A stretch of 64,000 bases of DNA, from positions 4,216,001 to 4,280,000 of the forward strand of contig NZ_CP030840.1 in NCBI RefSeq assembly GCF_003330725.1, read 5' to 3'. Positions 46,611 to 56,126 of this stretch are shown here, piece by piece; the stretch's first letter is position 1, and each line of letters starts with the position of its first letter. A program made the translations under genes and the position numbers. The notes under the pieces are model-generated. The model saw only the letters and a program-made list of their open reading frames with translations, had not been told where the DNA came from and made no database searches. This DNA comes from Acidisarcina polymorpha. GTDB taxonomy: Bacteria; Acidobacteriota; Terriglobia; Terriglobales; Acidobacteriaceae.

Positions 46611-48470
46611 CTAAGGGTAAGGGCTATGGGAAGGAGAAGCGGCTGGCAGTGGATGGTTCGTGAATAAGGTCTTGCCTCCGCTCACGCGGACCGTCGTCAG
46701 TCCCTTCGCGCCAACTAGACTCTCTAAGCGGTCTACACCTGCGCCCTTTGTAAATACGTAATAGCGCTCCGGCTTCTGCCAAAGGTCTCGAAACCCATTG
46801 TCATCGACAAAGACGTTCGGTGCGCCAGGAGCGTAGGATCCGTAGACCATATTGTTAAACCTCCCGTTCAGCAGGAGAGCGCTTCTATTTGTGTAGAAAA
46901 ACACCGAAGAATACCAGTAGTAATGATGATCGATGATGAGTCCGCCCTCAGGGGATTGCTTTAGTGTCTGGACCAGGGGCCGTGAAGAAAGATAAGGGTC
47001 GAAGGTCACCATTGCAATGCGGGCGGCATGAAAAAACACGACCATAGCGACAGCCACAACAGCGTACGCTCTTTTTCTCTCCCTGAGCAATGTTCCGGCC
47101 GATCCGATGAGAAACGCCAACGCGGCCAAAGCCAACGGCAGCCGCAGATAAGCGAACGAGCGAATCGTCAGGTCTTGCATGTGTCCCAGAGAAAGCTTGT
47201 AAGCTCCTGGATTGGAGCTCAGCGCCTGGGAGATATCGCCAGGCGTGGGTACATGGCGTACCACGATCAGAATCGCGATTGCGCCAATTGCGGCAACGCT
47301 AAAGACGATCGTCAGTAGTCTTGTTCCGCTGCGTGACAGTCTTCCATCCAGAAGCATCCCGGAGCCGATTAGCAACGCGAGCGCCGGATAAATTGGCATC
47401 GAGTAATATTCCTGGGTCGTCGAGAAGGTGAAAAACACCATGACAAAACCGATTAGGCAGAGGGCCAGAAGCCTGGTCTTCCCCGCGCGGTCGACCGGTC
47501 GGTAAGAGAGTCTAAAAGCCGATGGCAAATAGACACTCCACGGAAAGAGCCACGCCAGGTTGAAGAGCCAAAAGTAAAGCCGGGGTACCGTGTCGTAGTC
47601 GCGCGGATAACGAAGATTTAGAAAGCGGAGCAATTGCTCGTTGATAAAGAAGAACCAAAGAAATCCGTGATACTCCCCGGGGGCGCTCTTCATGCTGAGG
47701 CTGAAATAGGGCGGATTATGCAGGGTCGCCAGAATGTGCCAAGGAGCGGCAATCAGGAGGATAGTCGCTACGCCAGTGACGGGCCGAAGACGCCTCCAGG
47801 TGCGCAAGGAAAAAAGCTGGCGGGTGAACAGGAGATAGAGGGCAGCGGCGCCGATAGGAAAGACGACCCCGATCAAGCTCTTTAGCAGTAAGCCGACCGC
47901 CAGGCTGGCGGCCAGTCCAGCCGCCCACAAGCCTGGACGCGGCTCCTCCTCATCGAGAGCTCGAAGCAGCGACCATAGCGCCAGCAGGATCGTCAGCGTG
48001 AGCATTGCGTCGGGTAGCAGAATGCGAGTAAAGAGAAAAAGTCCAATACACGTCGATATGCACAAGCCGGCATAAAAGCCGGCGCGGCTCCCGAAGGCCC
48101 ATGTACCGAAGGCCATCGTCGCCCAGCAAAGCCCAACGGCTGAAAGCGCCACCGGAATACGCGCCGCCCAGTCATGGGCCCCAAAGACCTTGTAAGATAC
48201 CGCGATCATCCAGTAGAGGAGAGGCGGCTTTTCGAGATAGGGAACTCCGTCGAGCCGGGCGGTGACCCAGTCTCCAGAGGTGAGCATATTCCGGGCGATC
48301 TGCGCCTGCACGGCATCAACGTCATCCATCAGCGACGGCGGCGAGAGGATACAGCCGAGATAAACAGTGGCTGCGAAAAGAACGACAATCCAGAAAAACG
48401 GGCGAGCTACAGCTCGACCGGCAGCAACTGTCCCGCTGAAACCCGAGACGGCGCTGACTGTATCTTCCAT
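46611..48470 (-). CDS. ArnT-like GT39/GT83 membrane glycosyltransferase
   Basis: About 619 residues with a dozen or so transmembrane helices. Key GT-C features are present: a double acidic pair in the first extracytoplasmic loop (LMDDVDAVQAQIARNML), then YLEKPPLLYW, the stretch that identifies ArnT-like enzymes. Such proteins take a sugar from an undecaprenyl-phosphate carrier and place it on lipid A or another outer acceptor. ATG 48470 is preferred; the start lies inside asnB (64-bp overlap). Between asnB and sqdB, it may act on a sulfosugar. Confidence 0.87.
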   Translation of the reverse strand: MEDTVSAVSGFSGTVAAGRAVARPFFWIVVLFAATVYLGCILSPPSLMDDVDAVQAQIARNMLTSGDWVTARLDGVPYLEKPPLLYWMIAVSYKVFGAHDWAARIPVALSAVGLCWATMAFGTWAFGSRAGFYAGLCISTCIGLFLFTRILLPDAMLTLTILLALWSLLRALDEEEPRPGLWAAGLAASLAVGLLLKSLIGVVFPIGAAALYLLFTRQLFSLRTWRRLRPVTGVATILLIAAPWHILATLHNPPYFSLSMKSAPGEYHGFLWFFFINEQLLRFLNLRYPRDYDTVPRLYFWLFNLAWLFPWSVYLPSAFRLSYRPVDRAGKTRLLALCLIGFVMVFFTFSTTQEYYSMPIYPALALLIGSGMLLDGRLSRSGTRLLTIVFSVAAIGAIAILIVVRHVPTPGDISQALSSNPGAYKLSLGHMQDLTIRSFAYLRLPLALAALAFLIGSAGTLLRERKRAYAVVAVAMVVFFHAARIAMVTFDPYLSSRPLVQTLKQSPEGGLIIDHHYYWYSSVFFYTNRSALLLNGRFNNMVYGSYAPGAPNVFVDDNGFRDLWQKPERYYVFTKGAGVDRLESLVGAKGLTTVRVSGGKTLFTNHPLPAASPSHSPYP

Positions 48471-50320
48471 CGTTTCATCCATAAGAACAAAATCATGAGG
48501 CCCCACAAGTGATAGCCAATGTTGATGCTCTTGTTCATGTGGAGTTGCGTGTATCTTCTAATCGTATCAAAACAGAATAATCCGCTGTGTTCCGTCTCCG
48601 CTGCTGCCAAGGTCTCCATCAACATTGACCGCAGCGGTCCGCGGAACCAGTCATGGGTAGGAATATCGAAGCCGATCTTACTGCGCTGAATCACTGCCGG
48701 AGGCAGCTTCGATTGCATCAGCTCTTTGAGGAGAAACTTCTGGCAACTGCCTCGTACTTTGAAGTCCGTTGGCAGAGACGCAGCAAATTCGATGATCCGG
48801 TGATCTAAGAATGGAGGTCGAACTTCGACAGCGTGGGCCATGCTCATCCTGTCCGATTTCACCAGGATGTCGTCAGGCAAGTAGTACTCCTGGTCGAACT
48901 TCAGATAAGGGGCAATGCCGTCACCGGGCAGACTCCGACCAAGCCGAGCCAACACATCGGCCAAGCCTGGTGGCAGAGGGTCCTTCAACAGGGCTGTCTT
49001 TTCGGCCTTGGAAAAGGTGCCATTCCAATACACATGCGCCTGCTCGGGCGACATCAAGCTGCCTTGCAAAAGCCGCTTGAGCTTATACTCGAGACTAATT
49101 TTTTCGTTCGAAGCCGGCCAGAGTCGCAGGCCCTGAAGCGCGAGGACGATCGCTTGGCGGGGCAGGTGTTTTACCCGCGCAGCGATCTGGTTGGCGCGGT
49201 AGGTCAGGTACCCGCCGAAGACCTCGTCGGCTCCCTCTCCACTGAATGCCACAGTACATCGAGTCTTGCAAAGCTTTGCCAAAAACCAGACCGGAAGCGC
49301 CCCCGAATCCGCGCTGGGCTCATCGGAGTAGTAGGTCAATTCTTCGATGCCGCCTTCAAGGTCCTCCTGCGGATTCAAATCCAGCTGCTCATGCTCGGTC
49401 CCATAACGCTCTACCATCTGACGGATGTAGGGCGATTCGTCAAAGCTGTGGCCATTGAAGGAGATCGAGAAAGTCCGCAAGCGGGAGCTCGATGCCTGAG
49501 CGGCATAGTGCAGGATGGTCGACGAGTCCACGCCGCCGCTGAGCCACACCCCGAGCGGAACATCGGACATCAGGTGTTCGCGCACCGATTGATCGATCAG
49601 TCCATCGAGTTTGCGCTTTGCCTCGTCGAGAGAGACCGCTATCGGTGATGCCTCGGGTATCTGCCAATAAGCATGCTTCTTTATCTCACCGTTTCGCCAC
49701 TCGAGCCAATGTCCCGCTGGCAGTTTATGAATGCCCTCTACCAGCGTCCAAGGACTTGGAACATAGTTCATCGAGAGATAGCAGTCGAGACCTTCCCGGC
49801 AGAGATGACGCTCGATTTCAGGATGAACCAGAATTCCCTTGAGCTCCGACGCAAACAAAATGTCGTTACCACGCTCGGCGATATACAGCGGCTTGATTCC
49901 CACTCGGTCGCGGGCCAGCACCAGGCGCTGTTCGGAGTTCGTCCAGATCGCAGCCGCGAACATCCCTCGCAGCCGGGCAAAGCAGTCCACATCCCACTCC
50001 AGAAAAGCCTGGAGGACGGTTTCCGTATCGCAGTGGGATTGGAACCGATGGCCTAGAGACTCGAGCTCGCGGCGAACCTCCATGTGGTTATAGATCTCGC
50101 CGTTAAAGACGATGACTGAATCCCGATCCCCGGAGTAGATGGGCTGGTCTCCCGCAGCGAGATCGATGATCTTGAGACGGGTTGCCCCTAGCGAGCAGCC
50201 CAGGGAACGAAAAACTCCCTGTTGGTCGGGTCCGCGATGGAGCAGCGTGTCAGTGGCGGCGCAGATGCGCTCCGGATCGGGGGACCAGTCTTTCGTCGTA
50301 AATCCCACTATTCCGCACAC
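48407..50320 (-). CDS. asnB: Glutamine-hydrolysing asparagine synthase-like amidotransferase
   Basis: A 637-residue two-domain enzyme. Cys2 in MCGIVGF is the nucleophile of the glutaminase domain (RGPDQQG, FNGEIYNH, CDTE follow). The C-terminal synthetase has the ATP pyrophosphatase motif SGGVDSS, the FSGEGADEVFGGY loop and the RRSKIGF-like end. It makes asparagine or, in biosynthetic clusters, amidates carboxylates of glycans or lipids. Start is GTG 50320. The 3' end overlaps the GT39 gene by 64 bp, so the two are translated together. Confidence 0.92.
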   Translation of the reverse strand: MCGIVGFTTKDWSPDPERICAATDTLLHRGPDQQGVFRSLGCSLGATRLKIIDLAAGDQPIYSGDRDSVIVFNGEIYNHMEVRRELESLGHRFQSHCDTETVLQAFLEWDVDCFARLRGMFAAAIWTNSEQRLVLARDRVGIKPLYIAERGNDILFASELKGILVHPEIERHLCREGLDCYLSMNYVPSPWTLVEGIHKLPAGHWLEWRNGEIKKHAYWQIPEASPIAVSLDEAKRKLDGLIDQSVREHLMSDVPLGVWLSGGVDSSTILHYAAQASSSRLRTFSISFNGHSFDESPYIRQMVERYGTEHEQLDLNPQEDLEGGIEELTYYSDEPSADSGALPVWFLAKLCKTRCTVAFSGEGADEVFGGYLTYRANQIAARVKHLPRQAIVLALQGLRLWPASNEKISLEYKLKRLLQGSLMSPEQAHVYWNGTFSKAEKTALLKDPLPPGLADVLARLGRSLPGDGIAPYLKFDQEYYLPDDILVKSDRMSMAHAVEVRPPFLDHRIIEFAASLPTDFKVRGSCQKFLLKELMQSKLPPAVIQRSKIGFDIPTHDWFRGPLRSMLMETLAAAETEHSGLFCFDTIRRYTQLHMNKSINIGYHLWGLMILFLWMKRWKIQSAPSRVSAGQLLPVEL

Positions 50321-50529
50321 GCTCTCTTTGCTTCGCTCCCAATCCAGCCTTCGATTTCAATATGATGCGTTTGACGGGAAAAACATCAGCCGGGTTTCGT
50401 GGTCGCAGGCTAAGCGCCTCTGGACCATGCTTGATCCTAGCATCAGCATCCCTATTGCCTCTGCACGGTGAGGATGCAGTATTCGCGACGATACAATCGA
50501 AGGATGGGAATTGAAACAAGCACCGCTGG

Positions 50530-50970
50530 GTGGGACCGTTGACGTCCAGCCGGACCTTCCATCTAAAAACTTATTTGATGATCGCTGTGATGGTGGTGGC
50601 TGGACCGCTGGGAAATGTCCTGCTGGCAAAAGGAATGAAGAACAGCGGCAATCTGGTCATTTGGCCGCCCATGGCCCTCTATCATACGGCGCTCAACGTG
50701 TTTGCCGCTGGATCGATCTGGCTGGGGGTCGCTTCGCTGATCACTTTCTTTGTGGCATATATGCTGGTGCTCTCCTGGGCGGATTACAGCTTTGTCCAGC
50801 CTGCTTCATCGCTCGCCTACGGCGTAGTCGCGCTGCTCGGATATCTCATGCTGGGCGAGCGAGTGTCTCCATTGCGGTGGACCGGGATAGCCGTGATTTG
50901 CTTGGGCGTCTTCGTTGTCGGCCGCACTGATCCTCGCACCACGGTGCACCAGACTACGGAGCGGGTGTAG
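50530..50970 (+). CDS. Small EamA/DMT-family membrane protein (first of a pair)
   Basis: About 146 residues with four predicted helices, equal to half of a 10-helix EamA transporter (VMVVAGPLGNVLLAKGM, LGYLMLGERVSPLRWTGIAVICLGVFVVGR). It is the first of two adjacent half-size proteins, an arrangement seen in ArnE/ArnF, which flip undecaprenyl-phosphate-aminoarabinose. The start is uncertain: GTG 50530 is the most upstream; a later ATG is possible. It is divergent from asnB. Confidence 0.75.
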   Translation: MGPLTSSRTFHLKTYLMIAVMVVAGPLGNVLLAKGMKNSGNLVIWPPMALYHTALNVFAAGSIWLGVASLITFFVAYMLVLSWADYSFVQPASSLAYGVVALLGYLMLGERVSPLRWTGIAVICLGVFVVGRTDPRTTVHQTTERV

Positions 50971-50971
50971 C

Positions 50972-51346
50972 TTGCGGGACGTGATCTTGTTCACCTTGAT
51001 TGTCGCTGCCGGTACGGGCGGCGAACTATGCGTCTCGCGTGCGATGAAGGTCGTCGGCGAGGCCAGGAGCTTTCACCCCATCGAAATCGTGAAGGTCATT
51101 CTTCGCGCGCTCCGGGTTCCGTGGATGTGGCTGGGAGTTGGCATGATGGCGATCGCTTTCTTTGCCCTGCTCGGCGCCTTGTCCCTTTACAACGTGAGCT
51201 TTGTGGTTCCCGTAACCGCATTGAGCTACGTCGCCGGGGCCTTTGGGGGGGTGACTTTCCTGCGCGAACGCGTGAGTGCTCAACGCTGGCTAGGCGTCCT
51301 GCTGGTCGCGATCGGGGTCACTCTTGTCTTCCTGGGTAAAAGCTAG
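50972..51346 (+). CDS. Small EamA/DMT-family membrane protein (second of a pair)
   Basis: About 124 residues and four predicted helices (VILFTLIVAAGTGGELCVSRAM, VPVTALSYVAGAFGGVTFLRERVSAQRWLGVLLVAIGV). TTG 50972 lies one base past the stop of the preceding gene, with GGAG 10 bases before it; GTG 50915 or 50981 are alternatives. With the upstream half it probably forms one heterodimeric exporter or lipid-sugar flippase. Confidence 0.75.
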   Translation: MRDVILFTLIVAAGTGGELCVSRAMKVVGEARSFHPIEIVKVILRALRVPWMWLGVGMMAIAFFALLGALSLYNVSFVVPVTALSYVAGAFGGVTFLRERVSAQRWLGVLLVAIGVTLVFLGKS

Positions 51347-51427
51347 CCAGACAAGAACTGGCAAATCCCAAACTTGACTTATCGCGAGTGTTTGTCTGAG
51401 CTATTAATGCCGTGTTAGGCTCAAACT

Positions 51428-51502
51428 GTGCAAATTTCTAGCTGTATTTCGATTTGCTGCCGCGCCTCCCAGGCGCAGGCCTGCTGTTGTTGTTCGCGCT
51501 AG
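51428..51502 (+). CDS. 24-codon ORF with a run of four Cys codons, candidate leader peptide
   Basis: GTG 51428 opens MQISSCISICCRASQAQACCCCSR, which stops at TAG 51500-51502. Seven of 24 residues are Cys, four in a row near the end. This is the design of cysteine-responsive leader peptides, known as polycysteine uORFs in mycobacteria, where slow translation of Cys codons changes RNA structure and downstream expression. It lies 226 bases before the ATG of the TonB-dependent receptor. No Shine-Dalgarno is clear upstream, so it might be leaderless. Function is inferred. Confidence 0.55.
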   Translation: MQISSCISICCRASQAQACCCCSR

Positions 51503-51531
51503 ATCTTAGCCCTCCTGCTCCACCTAGATAG

Positions 51532-51572
51532 CCGCCGAGTTGGTCTCCTTTGAGGCGGTTGAGTCCAAGACC
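51532..51572 (+). promoter_or_regulatory. Two interlocking short stems downstream of the Cys-rich ORF
   Basis: CCGCC (51532-51536) can pair with GGCGG (51554-51558), and GGTCT (51542-51546) with AGACC (51568-51572). The two pairings cross and so cannot form together as simple hairpins. That would fit a leader switch, but 5-bp stems are weak and may be chance. The rest of the 380-base gap from 51347 to 51728 shows no gene apart from the Cys-rich ORF. Confidence 0.3.
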
Positions 51573-51728
51573 CGAATCCAGGATTTAAGATGATTTCCCA
51601 CTCTCGATCTCATTGCTCTGCTCTCAACTACGCCTACCTTTCCAGCGTTGCTGCGAATTGTTGTAGCCGCTAATCCTCTGCTCATCTTCAATTCCAGTCT
51701 TCCAGCAATGCTTCCAGGAGTCCCTGTC

Positions 51729-54700
51729 ATGCGCTATTTGCAATTCTTCCCCCGGATACTGTACCTCGGCAGTCTTGTTGCTGCGCTTACATCGCTTACG
51801 CCTGTTGTTGCCGCTCAGGTGGTCGGTGGAACCATCGCGGGCGAAATCGTGGACGCGTCGAATAGTTCGATTGGAAGGGCCGAAGTCGTCATTCGCAACC
51901 AGGAGACCGGCACCGAGCGACGGCTGGTGACAGAAGACAGCGGCGCCTTCTCCGCGCCCTCTATTCCGATCGGAGTTTACACAATCCAGGTCTCTCACGA
52001 CGGCTTTGCCCCGCTCGAACGTACCGGCATTTCGCTCACCGTAGGCCAGAGCATTCACCTCCATTTGGCGCTTTCGCTCGGGGACGTTCAGCAAACCGTC
52101 TCGGTGGTCGACACGCCTCAAGTGGTCGACGTCTCGACTCAGCAGTCGCAAGGCCTGGTCGACGAACGGCAAGTCAAGGAACTGCCGCTAAACGGCCGCA
52201 GCTTCGACCAGCTGATCCAGTTGAATCCCGCTGCCGTAAACTACACGACCCAGCGCTCTGGCGGCGTCGGCACTTCGAACTCTTCGGTCGGCAACATGTT
52301 CTCCGTATCTGGACGCCGGCCGCAAGATAATCTATTCCTTCTGAACGGCATTGAATACACCGGTGCATCGCTGATCAACGTGACTCCTGGAGGCACCAGC
52401 GGTCAGCTGCTGGGAGTAGACGCAGTGCGTGAATTTAACGTGCTCAGTGACACTTATGGCGCGAACTATGGCAAACGCAGTGGCGCCCAGATATCGATCG
52501 TGACCGCTTCTGGCGGAAACAAACTTCATGGTTCGGTCTATGAGTTTCTCCGCAACAGCGCCCTCGATGCCCGCAACTACTTCGATCAAGCGCAAATTCC
52601 TCTCTTTCAACGCAACGACTTCGGCGCAGCCCTGGGCGGTCCTTTGCGCCACGATAAGCTCTTCGCCTTTGGCAACTACGAGGGCTACCGACAGAACCTT
52701 GGTCTGAGCGCAGTCAGTTTTGTGCCTGACAATGCTTCCCGGGCCGCTGCCGTTCCTGCGGTTCAACCACTGCTCGCGCTGTGGCCGGTCGCGAACGGCC
52801 CGGAGTTGCTGAATCCGAATGGCGGCCCGAGCGGTATTGCGGAAGCATTCTCAAACCCGCCGCAGCATGTTCGCGAGGATTTCGGGACCACGCGGATCGA
52901 CGCCAATCTCACCCAGAACGATCTACTGTTCGGGGTCTATACGGTCGACGACAGTGATGCAAACACGCCTTCGCAGAACCCTTTTTCAACCATCTATGAA
53001 AGTCTCAGTGAGCAGGTCCTTAGCGCTCAGGAGCAGCATGTTTTCTCGCCAAGCCTGCTGAATACGGTGCGCTTCGGCTATTCGCGGGCTGCCTACTACT
53101 TCACCGGCGAAGCGCCGGTTTCGGTGCCTGGCTGGGTTGACGACCGGCCAATCGGCGCGGTTGTGATCGCCGGCAGTACGGCGTCGAACGGCGCTTCACA
53201 GGTGACCCTCGCGGGGGCCAACACGGGCAGCAACAATCAAGCGGTACGCAATCTGTTCACCGCCGATGAGCACATTTTCTGGACGCATGGCCAGCATCAG
53301 ATCGAGGCTGGAGTGTGGTTGCAACGATTGCAGTCCAACGATAACCTCGCGCAAAACCAATATGGACAGGCTTCGTTCTCGACACTCGCTAGTTTCCTCC
53401 AGGGCAATGTGGCGACCTTCACCGTTGTCCCCGCGCCGACTGAGCTAGGATGGCGCTCTCTCTTCGTCGCAGGATATGTCGAAGACGCGTGGAAGGTGAC
53501 GCCGCGCCTGGAAGTGCGCGCTGGTTTTCGCTCCGAGTCGACGACCGGTTGGAACGAGGTACAGAATCGAGCTTCGAACTACGGCTTCACTGGCGGAATC
53601 ATCAATACCAATCCCACCGTGGGTGGATCGGCGCTGTCCGACAATCGCGCCAAGTTTCTGCCGGAGCCCCGCGTGGGTCTCGCCTACGATGTCTTCGGTA
53701 ATGGCAAGACTGCGCTTCGCGGCAGCTTTGGCGTGCATCGCGCACTCCTCGACGCGCTCGATTACCGGCTCGACCAGACTGCGCCTTTCAACACCACTCT
53801 ATCGTTCAGCAATACTACAGTGGGCAAGTTACCCGCCCTTGCCGACGGCACGGCCACTGGTAGTGGATTGATTTCGCCAAGCAATGTTCAGCCCGACATC
53901 GAGACCCCAACGGTGCTTGCCTGGACGGTAAAACTCGAACAGCAGATTGCCCCTGAAACGTCGCTGACCATCGGTTATGTTGGCTCACACGGCTATCATC
54001 AAATTCTCTCCGAAGACCAGAACACACCGGCCACAACCATTTGCCCCGCGGCCTGCCCTTCAGCCTTGCCGCCGGGCACCGTCTTTTACCCCAGCACCAC
54101 TAAAGCCAATCCCAACCTTGCTAACACCACCTCCTGGGTATCTCAGGGAGTCAGCAATTACAACGCGCTTGAGGTCGATGTGCGCAAGCAGTTGTCGCAC
54201 GGGTTACAACTACGCGGCGTCTATACCTGGGCAAATAATCTGGATGACGGTTCAGCCTGGAACACCAGCGTTTCGGCGAATACTCCCGCGTTCGTAATGG
54301 ATCCTGGAAACCCAAAGCTCGATTATGGCCCGGCTGCTACCAATATCCGCCATGCCGCCGCGATCAACGGCACGTGGGATTTGCCCTTTGGCAGGTCCCT
54401 GTTTACGAATGCTTCCCCCACTACCCGACTGGTGATCGGCGGTTGGTCGGTGAGCGGAATCGCGACGCTTCAAAGTGGCTTCCCCTTTTCGCCGCAGCTT
54501 GGCTATAACCCCACCGGTAATGGAGATACCCGCAATCCCGTCCGGCCGAACATAAATCCCGACTTTCACGGTTCTCTATACGCCAAAAGGGTGAACCAGT
54601 GGTTCAACCCGGCGGCCTTTACGGCGCCCTATCCCGGCGCCTTCGGGAACGTGGGCAGGGACTCGCTGACTGGGCCAGGTTTGACGGATCTCGATGTGTC

Positions 54701-54932
54701 GCTTGCCAAGAATGCCGCTATCCGGGAAGGCTTGCATGCGCAGTTTCGGGCGGAGTTCTTCAACGTGCTCAATCACTCGAACTTCACGACTCCGAATCCA
54801 GTCGTGTATAGCTCGGGGCCCACGCCGAAGTCGCCGACTTCCGAAGCGGCGCCGTCGGCCACTGCCGGAGTGATAAGCGCGACCTCGACAACCTCACGCC
54901 AGATTCAGTTCGGTTTGAAATTGCTCTTTTGA
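51729..54932 (+). CDS. Oar-like TonB-dependent receptor with carboxypeptidase-regulatory domain
   Basis: About 1067 residues. After a Sec signal (FPRILYLGSLVAALTSLTPVVAAQ), residues ~30-120 form a carboxypeptidase-regulatory-like domain (GGTIAGEIVDASNSSIGRAEVVIRN). Then a plug domain (VKELPLNGRSFDQLIQLNPA, SVSGRRPQDNLFLLNG, YGANYGKRSGAQISIVT) and a beta-barrel ending in FGLKLLF, the outer-membrane terminal Phe. It takes up a large substrate across the outer membrane using TonB energy. CAGGAG lies 8 bases before ATG 51729. Substrate unknown; regulation may be by the Cys-rich leader. Confidence 0.93.
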   Translation: MRYLQFFPRILYLGSLVAALTSLTPVVAAQVVGGTIAGEIVDASNSSIGRAEVVIRNQETGTERRLVTEDSGAFSAPSIPIGVYTIQVSHDGFAPLERTGISLTVGQSIHLHLALSLGDVQQTVSVVDTPQVVDVSTQQSQGLVDERQVKELPLNGRSFDQLIQLNPAAVNYTTQRSGGVGTSNSSVGNMFSVSGRRPQDNLFLLNGIEYTGASLINVTPGGTSGQLLGVDAVREFNVLSDTYGANYGKRSGAQISIVTASGGNKLHGSVYEFLRNSALDARNYFDQAQIPLFQRNDFGAALGGPLRHDKLFAFGNYEGYRQNLGLSAVSFVPDNASRAAAVPAVQPLLALWPVANGPELLNPNGGPSGIAEAFSNPPQHVREDFGTTRIDANLTQNDLLFGVYTVDDSDANTPSQNPFSTIYESLSEQVLSAQEQHVFSPSLLNTVRFGYSRAAYYFTGEAPVSVPGWVDDRPIGAVVIAGSTASNGASQVTLAGANTGSNNQAVRNLFTADEHIFWTHGQHQIEAGVWLQRLQSNDNLAQNQYGQASFSTLASFLQGNVATFTVVPAPTELGWRSLFVAGYVEDAWKVTPRLEVRAGFRSESTTGWNEVQNRASNYGFTGGIINTNPTVGGSALSDNRAKFLPEPRVGLAYDVFGNGKTALRGSFGVHRALLDALDYRLDQTAPFNTTLSFSNTTVGKLPALADGTATGSGLISPSNVQPDIETPTVLAWTVKLEQQIAPETSLTIGYVGSHGYHQILSEDQNTPATTICPAACPSALPPGTVFYPSTTKANPNLANTTSWVSQGVSNYNALEVDVRKQLSHGLQLRGVYTWANNLDDGSAWNTSVSANTPAFVMDPGNPKLDYGPAATNIRHAAAINGTWDLPFGRSLFTNASPTTRLVIGGWSVSGIATLQSGFPFSPQLGYNPTGNGDTRNPVRPNINPDFHGSLYAKRVNQWFNPAAFTAPYPGAFGNVGRDSLTGPGLTDLDVSLAKNAAIREGLHAQFRAEFFNVLNHSNFTTPNPVVYSSGPTPKSPTSEAAPSATAGVISATSTTSRQIQFGLKLLF

Positions 54933-55032
54933 GGCGCGCATAGCGCAAAACAAATCCGGCAGCCGTCGAATGATCCATCTCCGACTTAAGAGGATATTGA
55001 CGCAAGCCCAATCAGTGAGCACAGCTACTATC

Positions 55033-55248
55033 TCATAGGTTCGCCTTGATTTTTGCGTTGGCTAAGGCAAACACAGCAATCATCACAAGGACTAGAAGCA
55101 CGAAAAAGAGGCACACCAACGATCCATATCTGCCGTCCTTGCGGTCTCTTTCTTCGAGCGCCTGCGAGTACCTTCGCGCAGCCTGGAAGACCGACAGCAG
55201 GTCGAGCGGATTAGCGTCTCTCTTGTTACTTGTTCGATACTTTTGCAT
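55033..55248 (-). CDS. Small single-pass membrane protein (71 aa)
   Basis: ATG 55248 opens MQKYRTSNKRDANPLDLLSVF. A charged cytosolic part (QAARRYSQALEERDRKDGRYG) is followed by one C-terminal transmembrane helix (SLVCLFFVLLVLVMIAVFALANA) and KIKANL. The frame is open upstream to 55347, but that part has no clear start signal. I do not recognise a family. It converges with the TonB receptor. Confidence 0.5.
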   Translation of the reverse strand: MQKYRTSNKRDANPLDLLSVFQAARRYSQALEERDRKDGRYGSLVCLFFVLLVLVMIAVFALANAKIKANL

Positions 55249-55560
55249 GCCTCTACCTGGGAGACGCCAGTAATCCAGCCAAACAGGTCCTCTACCGCGC
55301 CGTGCGGCCGGCGAGCGAGTCGGCGACGTTCTCTGCGCAAAGCTCATGACTCAGTGTGTCGCTCTCCGGATAAAAGGTGCGTAAAGGGACTGAAAGGCTT
55401 TTATCAGGGGCCCGGTCGGCCCCGGTCTTGCGCCTTTAACAACTCGATCGTTCGGCAGGGACACCCGGATGTAGGCTTCCCGTGGGCAGGTGCTGGTCCT
55501 GTCAGGTAAGGGAAGGTGGCGCGACGGTGTGCGCGATATTTTGCACGGCCAACCGTGGGT

Positions 55561-55872
55561 TTAGCGGCCTTTGGAACACTCCAACAGATAGCCGATCAGC
55601 TCGTTGATGCGGTAGATGTCCCTGCGGATCTCCTGGTAGTACGCAAATCGTTGCACCTCGCTGAGATCTGACCGGGAAAGAAATTCCGCATTCGCCAGGA
55701 TGGCGCTCAGTGGCTGGCGAAGATCGTGTGAAATGAATGCGACCATCCTGCCTACGGCAATAAGCGATTCCGGAGCAGGATCATTTCTTGGCACATTTGG
55801 AAAGGATCGAGCCGTCAACGAGCCTGTCTTAGTTATAGCGTTCTGCAACATAAAGAGCTCCTTGGAACTCAA
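55561..55872 (-). CDS. Orphan HisKA-only histidine kinase fragment
   Basis: About 103 residues holding only a HisKA dimerisation/phospho-acceptor domain: FISHDLRQPLSAILANAEFL with the H-box His at residue 49. It ends with LLECSKGR at a stop where full kinases continue into the HATPase domain; no ATP-binding domain follows in any frame. It could be a truncated pseudogene or a small phospho-acceptor used by another kinase. It lies next to other decayed genes, which favours decay. Confidence 0.6.
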   Translation of the reverse strand: MSSKELFMLQNAITKTGSLTARSFPNVPRNDPAPESLIAVGRMVAFISHDLRQPLSAILANAEFLSRSDLSEVQRFAYYQEIRRDIYRINELIGYLLECSKGR

Positions 55873-56126
55873 ACAGAATCCTGGAATTCCGAATTTCCCC
55901 TATGGGGCGCTGAGGCGCTCCATAGGTGTTGAGGAGCAATTGATCAGCCAGTTGGGTTTTATTGAAAACAAAGTGTTTCGCGCTGATCGAGGAATGGCGA
56001 AGATCACCAATTGGCGAATGCTGTACAAGGTTTTGACTAAACGCGATAACGCCTACCTCAATCCGGTAGGGTCAAGGCGTCAAAATCCGACTGGTCGGTC
56101 GAAACTATAGAGCTTTCGGAGTCGGC

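Noticed and set aside
48833-49648. 271-codon plus-strand frame antisense to asnB
   Set aside because: AsnB motifs are intact on the minus strand; this frame shows no domain.
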